Assembly: GCA_032358165.1 (NCBI GenBank)
Contig: JAALGY010000020.1
Location: forward strand, 2,046,001-2,110,000
Direction of reading: 5' to 3'
From: Diplosphaera chodatii
Taxonomy: Eukaryota > Chlorophyta > Trebouxiophyceae > Prasiolales > Stichococcaceae
DNA length: 64,000 bases
The translations under genes and the position numbers were made by a program. The notes under the pieces are model-generated. The model had not been told where the DNA came from, made no database searches, and saw nothing but the letters and a program-made list of their open reading frames with translations. Shown one piece after another: positions 22,079 to 32,300 of this stretch (its first letter is position 1; every line of letters begins with the position of its first letter).

Positions 22079-25000
22079 GCTTGAAGCTCTGCAGATGCAA
22101 CGGCCGTGAGGTCTGCCGCAAACTGTGCACAAGACCCAACAGGCGATATATGCACCTGGCACCAATGGGCACAGCGGCATGGGACCCCGGCCGGGGGCTC
22201 AAGCAGCAACCTGGTAGCAGCACCAGTGGTGAGAGTCACCTCGCTAGGCCCGCCAATGGCGAAACCGTCGTCGTCGTCGAAGCCAGCGGCTGTGGCGCGG
22301 GGCGACGCGACGATCTGCGGCGGCGGCGCGTTGAACTCGTTGAACTCCGACATGTCATGGCGCCAGCTGTCGCTGCCAGGCGCCGCTGCTGGGGTGCTGC
22401 TGGCGTCCGGCAGCGAGGGGTCGGCCCCGAAGGCATCGCCGCTGGGGGCGGCAGACATGCCACCCTCAGCAGGGCTGCTGCCTCCAGCAGCAGCACCAGC
22501 CTCGCCGCCGCTGAACCAGCCGGACATGTTGCTGAAGCCGCCGCCGCGCTGGCCGGCCTTACGGGGTGCCGAGTCCGCGTCCCCACCACCGGCATCCCCC
22601 CAGCCGGCCCAGCCGCTGCCCACCTGGTCCGCCGCCTCGCCCCACTGCCCACTGCCGCTGCTGCCTGCCGCATCGGTATTGCCCGTGCCGACTGCTCCCC
22701 AGCCGCTGGCCTGCTGGCTGCCGCCGCCAGCTGCAAAGCCGGCGTCGCCGCCCGTGCTGTCCGGGTCGTACCAGCCACGAGAGCCTGTGTCTGCCGCGCC
22801 GGCGCTGTCGTTGTCACGACGGCCGCCGGAGCTGCCCCAGCCCGCGAGCTGGTTGCCGCTGAAGCGCTGCTTGCCCCGCGCGGCGCTGCGGCCGCCGGAG
22901 CGGGGCCCGCCGCGACCGCCGCCCCGCCCGCCGCCCCCCCTGTAATTCCATTAACACATGTAAGTGACCTGTCTGACCCGCACCCCATGGTCGTGTAATC
23001 TTTGTCCTTTTGCTCCACAATGCTGCGGGATGCCATGGCAGCACAGGGCTACCAAAGTCGATGCGCAAGGCGAGCTGACCTGCTGCTGTCCGCGCGGCGG
23101 TCGTCACGCTGCCAGTCCCGCTGGCGGTCGCCCCAGCCCCACTTGGGCTGCTCCTCCCATGCCTGCGTGCCGCCGCCTCTGCTTCCTCTGCCGTCGCTGC
23201 TGCCTGCATCCACCCCGCCCTGGGACCTGCTGCCGTCGACGGCGGCGCGGCTGCCGCTGTACCAGGCGCCGCCGGCGCCCTCGGTCTGCCAGGCGGGCGC
23301 CGCTGCAGGGGGGACGTACGGCCGGTCGGCGCCCAGCTCCGCCGCCGACGGCAGCTCGGTTGCCGACGCCGCGGCCGCCTCCCGGGCGGCCCTGGAGTAC
23401 TCGGCCTCCATCTCCTCGGCGCGACTGCATCACGCGATGTGGCAAACTGGTCAGACTAGGACTTTGAGGCAAATGCACGGCTGTCTGCGACATGCAATCC
23501 TTTGACATGCTTCGAGCCAGACCAGGCAGGCGTGAAGCTTGCATTGCACATGGCGTGTGTTGCTGCGCGAAAATCTCATTCTCAGGGTTGGCAACAAGCA
23601 AGTCTGACATCGATGCCACATCAGATTAATGTGCTGAGCTGTACAATTTCGAGCACAGCATGCAACAGTCGGGACCTCTGGGCCTTCTCGGGGCTCCAGT
23701 CGACCATGTCGGCGATGGAGAAGGTGCCGTAGCCCGGGCGCGGCTTCATCTCCCGCCGCCGCTGCTCATACAGGCTGAGGCCCTCCTCCCCCCCTGGGGC
23801 GCCCCGGCCCCCGTCGCGCCCCCTGCCCGCGCCCCTGCCACCCCTGCCGTCATCAGCTCTGCGGCGCCTGCATCATCATCAAACCAAGGCGTCGGGGTCC
23901 ACTCACAAGAAGCTGCTGCAACTCAGGAGGAGCTGTGCATTCCGTGAGAAGTGCTCACAGCCGCAGTGGCCCTCGCCTTACCATGGCAATACCTGGTGAC
24001 ATGTGATCGAGGCATTGAAAGCAGGGAAAGCATGGTGTTGCAGTGACAGAGGCCCTGTAACGATGGCAGCAGCGGGCCCGTGCGGACCTGGGCTCGAAGG
24101 GGTCGCGGATCTTGGGGTGGCGGGGCAGCACGCGCACGTAGCCAGGCGGCACGCTGCCGCCGTCGTACTCGTCGGGCAGGTCGCCCTCGTCCTGTCGCAT
24201 GGTAGGGCTTGCCCTTTATATTGATTCTGGTGCTGGCAGGTTACATAGACCACACACATGCCAGCACAGGCTGCGATGCCGCATTGCGCTGTGCTCTTGC
24301 GAGCTGGCCGCCTGCCAACCCACAGCTCCCTTGTGCAGGTGCTTCCAACCTGGCATCCAATTGAATGCTGCAATGCGCTGCCAAGCTTAGGGCTGCGGCA
24401 GACAAACAGGCCGCTAGCGGCGTGACTCATTTGACGTCAGTGCGGTCGGGCAGGGAGGCAGCCGCTGAAAATGATTCGCGCCTGCAGGTCGGCAACCTCC
24501 AGGTCCTCGGTGAGGAGGGCCATGGGGTCGCTGAAGTCGTAGGGCTCGGCCTGCGCCGCCGCCTGCAGCTGCAGCGCCAGCTGCTCGGTGGTGGGCCCCC
24601 CCTGCTGCTCCAGGGGGGCCGCTGCCGGCTCATCGGCCCCCAAGCCGCCCTGAGCGCTGCCGCTCGGACCGCCGTCGGCATAGCTTGGCTGCGCTGGGCC
24701 GTCAGCGGCGTCAAAGCCGCCGCCGCTGGTGGCGCCCCAGTCGGGCAGCTGCGCCTGGAGGCTGCCGACGGCCGGCGGCGCGTCCGCGGACACGGACCAC
24801 GCCGCGCGCTGGTTCATGAACAGCGCGCCGTCGGCCTCCTCATCCAGGAAGCGCACCGCGGACGCCTCATCCGGGCCCGCTTCCTCTGCTGCCTCAGAAC
24901 CGTCAGCCACTGCCTCAGCCGCGGCCGCTGCCTGGCCGCCGCCGCCGAACCGGCCGCTGGGGATGCTGTCGGCTGCGTCAGCCCATCCTGTTGTTGTCGG

Positions 25001-28000
25001 CTGCTGCGGGGCAGTGGCTGCCTGGCTGCTGGCGGCTGCGCCGGGCTCGTACCAGCCGCTGGGGTTGTTGAAGGTGCCCCTGCAGGACGATTTGCAGCAT
25101 GCCATCACCCCCTGGCTGCACGGGTCTGCTGCCACGCTCACACACATGGCTGTACCCACTATGCAGTGAGGGTACTGCTGAACCCATTGCAAGCCTTGCC
25201 TGAGCTCTTGGGCCTCGTAGCCGCCCTGCTGATAGCCCTGCCGCCCAGGATTGTAGCCCGGATCAACGGCCAGCTCCTGCAGACAAATCAAGGAGCAGGC
25301 ATCAGCAGACAGGCAGGCACTGTGGTGCAGCGAGGCATGCGGACATGCTATGCTGCAAGACCTGCCATGGGCATACAAGATACAGGGGACTGCACGTGCA
25401 AATGAGCATGCAGATGCATGGGCACACTGGGGCTGCATATCCTGAGGGATCGGACGCCGCTGCCTCCTGGGCTGCCACCCTCTCGTCCTGTGCGGCAGGC
25501 AGAGTGTGAGTCAGCACCATGCGACAGAGAGTGCATCAGCACAGCTGCTTTGCAGCAGCCTGGCACGGCAGAGTGCAGCACAGTGGTGCCCGTTGCATTG
25601 CTTTGTCCTGGGGTGCCTTTGCATGTGGGTATGCTAGCTACATCTATCAGACTGTTGGATGCACACCTCATCCTCATTGAGCTCCAGCCACATGTGGACC
25701 TCGTCGATGTATGAGTCGTCCACCGGCACAGGAAACTCCTCCTGCACTTCTTCTCAGACTGTCAAGTGCCGTGACAGAATGCTGCTCTGGACGGCGTGCG
25801 CGGCAATGCAGTGGATGGCGCTACAGCTCACAACTGGAATGGTTGTGGGATGGAAGTGACAGAGCTAGCAAGTGCTTGGTACAAAGAGTGAAGAATCGCA
25901 CTTGCAGGCCGTCGAACGTCCTCTCAAAGCGGACGGATTCAATGAAGCCACGCACATGGTACATCTGCACAGCCACGATCAGAACTCAGGGGTGAACAGG
26001 CCCTTGTATGATGGGCCACACTGTCGTAACCATCATGGCAACGCGGCATGCCACTGCAGGCAGCGCTGGGCTGCCAGCCTGTCTGCACGATGCAGAGGGC
26101 ACGCGATGCTCCAGACCCACGATTGCCTGCCGTGGCGACGCCGACGCCTCAGAGCATAACCTACAAACCTAAACCCTACCTGCTCCATGAGCAGGCGGTA
26201 CACCTCCTCGTCCATCACGCAGCGCAGCAGCACCTTGGCGCCGTCGCCCCACCGCGCCGTCTTGGTCCCCATCTTCTTGGACCTGCAGGCGCACGCGTGG
26301 CAGCTTGCAAAACCCTTGCGACGCTGCGTCGCACATCATCTTCTACTCCAAGGCCAGCACTGCCAGCTTGCCTTGCTTAGGGTCAAGGGTTCCCCCACAG
26401 CAGCTCTTCAGAAGGACTCCCTAGTCGGGTCCCATGGATCCCGAAGTAGAAGCTAGTGATGGCGCTGCGCATGTTTCAAGGGCACCCACACCACTTGCAG
26501 CGCCTGCCACTAACCCGATGGAAGACTCTGGGACAGCCCTCTCCTGTCATATGGTAGGAAGAGGGCGCAGGAAGCAATGCTGCACATGGGTCGTCTCACA
26601 CTCAATACCCACCGGCTGCTCATGGCGCGCACGCGCTTGGAGGGCGCCCAGGCCTCCACCTCACGCGGCTCCCCGCCCGAGCCCGGCAGCGGCGGCAGCG
26701 CCGCCACCCGCAGCCGCAGCAGCTCCGCCGCCAGCTCCTCCTTGCGGGCGTTCACCTGCGCACCCGCGGCGGCGAGGGTGTTTGGTGATCTCCGAGGTGC
26801 GTCGTTCCCCAAAACAAGGACTGAGCAACGGGCCTCAGCAGTGGAGGGGCCCCAACGAAAACCGCCCCCAGCATCAGGGGGCGCCTTCACCTGCAGGAGG
26901 TACCACTGCGGCTGGCCCTTGCCCAGCGCCCCGCGCTCCACGCTCTCCACCCTGCAGCACAGATGAGACATTCAGCACCTGCATTGAGTGTCCGAACAGC
27001 TGTGGCCGCCTGTTGGGGAGGCACATCTGGGGTTGATCAGTGAGAGGTTGCCTTGGCATCTCAGCCCAGCGCAACGACAACATGACGTTGTCGGTCCCCA
27101 ACTAAGCCAGCAGCCACCAGCTGAAGTCAGTAGGTAGCCTCGCATACCCGTCGTCATCGACGGGCAGGCAGGCGTCCCGCATCTCCTGCCGCCGCTGTAT
27201 GTTGAGCATGACGGGGTCGTCGGCAGCGATGACGCCGTCGGCGCCGCGGTATGCGCGGCGCTGCGCCCGCCGCCGCCCCGCCGGCTCCTCCTCCCTCCCC
27301 TCCTCAAACTCCTGCAGCTCCTCCTGCGGGCACATTATCATTTGCGGCATTGGGACTTGCGATCACCGGCAGCCTGCATGCCTGCCACTTGCATGGCCGC
27401 ATGCAGAAGCAAGCCACAGCGTGCAATGCTGTGTGTTGTCCAACGGACCAGTGTGCATGTGCAGCTGACTTGCAGGGTGCTGCTTCTCAGGCACTGTTGG
27501 CAGGTGCACCCACTGCATTGCACGGCAGCCGCCAGCGCCGCTGCAGGGTGGCAGGCCCTCACCATCTGCTGCTGGGCGTCGTCCTGGTCAAACTTCAGCT
27601 TCAGGTTCCTGACTGACGCCTCTTCCCCGGGCGCTTTGCTCTTGCGCAGCCGCCCTTGCTTCGGTTCCGCTGTTGTGCCGGCGCCAGCTGCTGCGTCCTT
27701 TTTGGTGCGGCCACGGGGCTTCGGTGCGGCGCCTGCCTCGCTCTGAGCTGCTTCCTGCCCGTCCTGGGCCGCTTTGCGCGGCCGCCCCCGCTTCTTCGCG
27801 GGCGCTGCCCCATCTGCACCTGCTGCTGTCGAGGTGGCCACGGTGCCATCGGCGACTTCGGCGGCCGCAACCTTTCTGGCGGCAGCCACGACATTACACG
27901 GGGCTGTCAAGCGAGCATGGCGGCCCAAGCCCTGCACGCCACTGCGCTGGGCCTGGGAAAACGGCAGCAAACGGCGGCCTGGGTGTCGGAGGCAGGCAGC

Positions 28001-28042
28001 GGGAGCGGCTGCCATGATGAAGTCACTCGGCGCGGTAGTCAT
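21720..28042 (-). CDS. Plastid NusG-like (NGN domain) protein with GW/RGG-rich tail
   Basis: Exon 1 (27563-28042) starts MTTAPSDF, looks like a chloroplast transit peptide, then has AT-hook-like KKRGRPRK. Exons 27148-27323, 26891-26951, 26613-26755, 26180-26282 and about 25910-25965 join in phase to a NusG N-terminal (NGN) fold: PQWYLLQVN, EAWAPSKRV, KVLLRCVMDEEVYRLL and HVRGFIES. The next exon has PVPVDDSYIDEVHMWLELNE. This order resembles plastid pTAC13, so a role in plastid transcription is inferred. The remainder is low complexity with about a dozen GW/WG motifs (SGWYEPG, TGWADAAD, KWGWGD, SGWAGWGD), then RGG/SSGGR repeats, poly-Ser and the end WDAWKEG. I saw no KOW motif. The join between the exon ending near 24437-24490 and the one starting near 24190 is uncertain. 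An ATG at 24200 preceded by TATAAAG could instead start a second gene. Confidence 0.62.
21865..21954 (-). repeat. 30-bp tandem repeat coding for SSGGRDSSGR
   Basis: Three adjacent 30-bp units begin at 21865, 21895 and 21925; the first two are identical and the third diverges. In the minus-strand frame each encodes the decapeptide SSGGRDSSGR or a variant, part of the Arg-Gly-rich C-terminus of the NusG-like protein. Confidence 0.9.
22041..22078 (-). repeat. Trinucleotide repeat coding for poly-serine
   Basis: About thirteen GCT units on the plus strand read as AGC codons in the minus-strand gene, giving a run of about twelve serines before the RGG segment. Such pure repeats are length-variable. 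Confidence 0.9.
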
Positions 28043-29321
28043 GCGTGTAACATAGCTTTGTATCAAGCAAACGTGAGCGGTTTGCATGGATCAATGTGCA
28101 AGCTGGATCCGTTACCATGCAAGGAAGCATGTTGGCGCTGAGGTGGCCTGGCCGATGACTCAACACCCTGCGGCACTTGAGGATGGCGACAACCTGGCGC
28201 GTGGCGGTCGTCCATACAATATTTATTTTGCGGCGCTGATGTCAGGCGGACACGTAGGTAGTTGTGCATAGGGCGTCGGAGGCACTGCTCGGCAGAGATA
28301 CTTTAGAAGGTATCGATCTGCCTCGACGGCCGGCTTGAACGGGTCAGGTTGTGTTCTGTTGCGCGGCGCGCGCCATTCAAGAGAGTATCAGGGCTGGATC
28401 CAGCGAGCCAGACGAGGAGAGACTGTGAGCAACGCTTCAAGAACAATATGTGGCCAGCATCTCGCAAGCTGTCGGACGCCGACTTCATGGCCTTTAGTCG
28501 ATGGACAGGCGAGGATTTCAGCCTACTGGAGTGATCTGAAGGCACGGCGGCAGCTGCAGGCGGAGCGCGGCTATGTCTGGGGTGTGGCTGGCCGGCGCCA
28601 GCTTTGCAGCGGCTGCCGGCGGTCTGAAGCGCTGGCGCAGCCGCAAGCTGTCCGGCAGGCTCGGGTCTGACCCTGTCAACGAGGTAGCCACTCGATCTGG
28701 CACACACGCGTCCTGCAGCGACCTGAGCCGCTCCCGATGCTGCAGCATGTGGCAGGAATCAATGGCGCCATACATGGGACTTGTCAGCGTATATTGGTTG
28801 TCATTGCAGGCAACAACAGCAGGAGCTGACGCTGACGAGGCACCTCCCGGCAACGGTGCCGCACCTGCTGCCCGCTTGACAGGCGGCAGCCCAGCCGCAG
28901 CCATATCGGAAGTCAGGGACAGGACAGCGGCCGCTGACCCCGAGGCAGGCAGCGCCGCGGGTCCCGGCCGCACAGCGACGTCGCCGATGCCCACCGGCGA
29001 GGGCGCAGCGGCTGATCTGGTGCCGCCGGCAGCCGTGTCGGCGGCAGCGTCACCGTCGGCTGCTGCGTCTGGCGCGCGGGACATCCCGGGCGGCGGCAGC
29101 CCCAGCAGCCCAGGCAGCAGGCAGCCGCGCCAGCCTGCCGCCACGTTCGACCGCTTCCCATCCACAGGTGGACCCTCGCACACTCGCCGCCAGCTGCTGC
29201 ACAAACAGCATCACACACGCTTCCACGGTGTGCACGTGCAGACGCTTGCATCAGGAGGAACGTACATTGTATTGTGAACATGTTTGTGTACGAAGCAATT
29301 GCATATCACGGGTTTGCAGCC
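28043..29321. other. Divergent region between the NusG-like and TCP11 genes
   Basis: This region should contain the promoters of the NusG-like gene (minus) and the TCP11-like gene (plus). Its middle (28518-29277) is GC-rich and open on both strands for about 230 codons, as described in the separate entry. The rest shows no recognisable gene. Confidence 0.4.
28518..29204 (-). CDS. Possible unidentified coding exon
   Basis: This frame runs 228 codons to a stop at 28518. Its last third (SPMYGAIDSCHMLQHRERLR, then SLTGSDPSLPDSLRLRQRF) reads like ordinary protein, while the front is Ala/Gly/Pro-rich. The frame opens at a TTG, so it would need an upstream exon or an internal start. A plus-strand frame of similar length (28573-29277) overlaps it completely, so at most one of the two is likely real. 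I do not recognise either product. Confidence 0.25.
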   Translation of the reverse strand: MCSSWRRVCEGPPVDGKRSNVAAGWRGCLLPGLLGLPPPGMSRAPDAAADGDAAADTAAGGTRSAAAPSPVGIGDVAVRPGPAALPASGSAAAVLSLTSDMAAAGLPPVKRAAGAAPLPGGASSASAPAVVACNDNQYTLTSPMYGAIDSCHMLQHRERLRSLQDACVPDRVATSLTGSDPSLPDSLRLRQRFRPPAAAAKLAPASHTPDIAALRLQLPPCLQITPVG

Positions 29322-32300
29322 ATGGACATGGCGCTGGGGGACGGCCCCGCGCCCCGCAGCCGCCCCGGCAGCGCCATGTCCAGCACCAGCAGCCTCGCCG
29401 ACAGCCTGGGCGCGGCGCCCCCGCAGGTGGGCGCCCGACTGCAGGCCCTTTTTAAAATAAATTGGGCACCCTGCCCCGCCGTGGGGCCCCCTGCACGGCC
29501 CACCCAGCAGCTGCAGGCTAGCGGTCGGCCCTCCCAGGTGCTGCTGCGCGTGGTCGTTGGTTGGATGTTGCTGGATAACCCTCGAAGAAGACCATCTAGT
29601 GCAGGTTGGGAATGGGGTAGTGCAAGACGCCTGAGTTGCTGGTCACAAGCCTGAGCGATGGATGCCATGGAAAGGTCAGCATGATCTCTCAGAGCCTGCC
29701 GCAGCAGCTGCAGCGACGCACCTCAGTACCACAGTCGCCCACTTTGCAGGCGCCCAACTCGACGGAGGAGGTGCTGTCACAGCTCAGCCACCGGCACTCG
29801 GGCACCCTGACTGCGGGCGCGCCGCTGCCGTCGGTGGCCGAGAGCACTGGCGCCTCCGAATCAGAGCCGCAGCAGCCCGCCGCTGCTGCAGACGGGCGGC
29901 CGGCAGCAGCGCAGGAGGCACATCGGCAGCAGGCACCACCTCCGCAGCAGGCAGATCGCCAGGACTTGCCTGCACAGCCCGGAAAGCAGCAGGCGCGGGC
30001 TCAGCAGCAGGCGGCGCCGCACCAGCAGGCAGCGCAGGCCTGGCAGTCGCTGCAGAACGCGCCGCCGCAGCTGACGCCGGCGCAGCAGCAGTCGAGGACG
30101 CCAAACAACGGGTTCCCGGAGCGCAAGCAGCAGCAGTCGCACCGGAAGTCGGCAGAGGCCACCGCCGCGGAGGCGTCGGCGCTGTTCGGCACGCCGGGCG
30201 CAGGCAGCAGGAAGCGGCAGACGAGCGCCGAGCACCGCCGCGGCGACGTCGCGCAGCTCTCCAGCTACGGCTGGCTGTCCACCGGCGGCTTCGGCAGCGA
30301 TGGCATGCCGCCGCCGGCCCAGCCCACGGACGGTCGCATGACGGATGATGGGGACTGCTTCGACTGTCAGGGGGGCCAGCGGCTGGGGCCCAGCCGCTCC
30401 GACAGCGGCGGTGCGCTCAAGTCGTATAGCAGCGGCGGCAGCGCGGGCGGCGGCAACCGCAGGATCAGCCGCGACAGCGACAGGTGCGCGGTCGACACTC
30501 AAACCCCTAGCGACACTAAACCCTGAACCCAACACATTGCAGCGCCCCATCCGACAGCAGCTGAGCGGCGCCGCAGCACTACTGCTGCACACTGAAGGCT
30601 GGCTCAGCCCTGAAGGGCGGGCGTCTCATGCAAGGAGTCTACTGGCTTATTTATGGACACCCTAAGAGGCGGGTGCTGTACGCTGCAGGGGGGAGGATGA
30701 GGTGCCGGCGATGCCGCGCACGGCGCGGGACTCGGACACCGCGGCGTGGGTGGCGTCGGGGCTGGAGGAGCGCCAGTCCTCGGAGCAGGCCGCGGACCGC
30801 ACCTCCAGCGAGGTGCGCCCCTCGCGAGCGCCTACACGGTAGCTTTTTAAGGAGCCCTGCCGACGGCAGCAGCTGGTGCTGCTGGCAGCCGCACCCTGCA
30901 ACTTCGCTGGCTGCCTGCTCTGTGGTTTGGCTCACCGTCACAACAAGTGGCGGAGCTGGGTGCCGCCTTGAGTGCTTTGGGTGCCCTGATGTCAGGCAAG
31001 TACAAACTGACCATGTGGCCCTCGCAGATGGCGGCTGCTGCGGGCGAGGCAGCGGCAGCCATGCCGTGGGCTGCCACAAGCGGCCGTCGCAGCAGCGGCG
31101 ACCAGGCCCCCGACCCAGCCCCCACCTGCTACCCCAACACCAGCGGCAGCGCGGGCAGGCGCCCCGGCAGCACCTCGGCAGGCGCCGCCGCCGCCGCCTC
31201 GCTGTACGACATCGACGAGCGGGACTACGTCGTGCACGAGCTGCTGCTGCAGAGTGCGCTTTCTGTTCTTCAGAGATGCACCTGCGTGTCCTCCGCTGGC
31301 CTGTGCCAGGGTCGTGTCTCGGCATTTGCTCCTCTTCAGCATGCTGCGTTGCATTTGAACTGGTCATTTGTTTGGTGTGCTTCATGGTGAGCAAACATCG
31401 AGCGTGGTCGCGCAGGCAAGGACCCGATCCGTGCGGCCGACCTGCGCGACAGTGGTGTAGAGGACGCCGCAGCTGCTGTGGCGCGCCACTCGAACGGCGG
31501 CGGCGCCACCGCCACATCGTTGGCGGGCGACGCCGATGGCGAGGGCGAGCATCCTTTTGCTGAGGTGCGTTTGCACGGTGTTGCCAACCCCATGCTATGT
31601 TGCATGCGGTTTTCGCCTTGACAGAGTCTCCTCTGCAGCTCAAACACAGGATCATCACACGCAGTGTGGACCACCATCACCAAAACCAGCATGTTCACGG
31701 CTGACGCCCAAACCCTGAACCAGCTGCTGCACATGGCCCTGCAGCTGCGCGCGGTGGCGGAGCGGGCGTTCTGGGACGTGCTGGCGGAGGGTTTAGCGGA
31801 GGCGCCGCCCGCGTGGCGGCGGCTGGCGGCGCTGGTGACGGACGCGCGGGAGCAGCTCGCCGAGCTGGTGCCGCCCAACGCCCACCCTGCAGCGCAGCAC
31901 CTGCGCACCCAGCTCCACGACAAGCTGGAGACGGTGGGGCCTTTGATATTGATAGGAAGGAAAAGGGGCGTTTGCATTGGTTATACTACTTCATAAGAAC
32001 GGCAAGGTAGCAAGAGTTGCATCATTCGTCTCGAGGCTGTGTTCAGCTGCTCTGCTGGTGCAGCCATCGGTCTGCATGCCCAGGCCTCCTTGTCAGGCGT
32101 TTGCAGACATGGGCAGGGAGTGCTGGCAGAAAGCTGACGGCGCTGCCTGCTCCCCTGCCCGCAGAGCTTTGTGGCGCAGCGGCTGGAGGCGGGGTACGAC
32201 CCCGCGTACCTGCGCCAGCTGTTCGACTTCCTGACGCACGTGGTCGCTTCCCTGGAGGCGCCTGCCCGCTCGGAAGCCACCCGCCAGGTGCCATTTTTCG

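Noticed and set aside
21598..22998. A 466-codon plus-strand open frame rich in Pro/Arg/Ala
   Set aside because: It is the antisense of the GW/RGG-rich exons. The minus strand gives phase-compatible exons and GW/RGG patterns, while the plus frame is the low-complexity mirror expected of GC-rich repeats.
24365..25405. A 346-codon plus-strand open frame
   Set aside because: It lies opposite the minus-strand SGWYEPG/GW exon of the NusG-like gene. It shows no family motif, and its length follows from high GC content.
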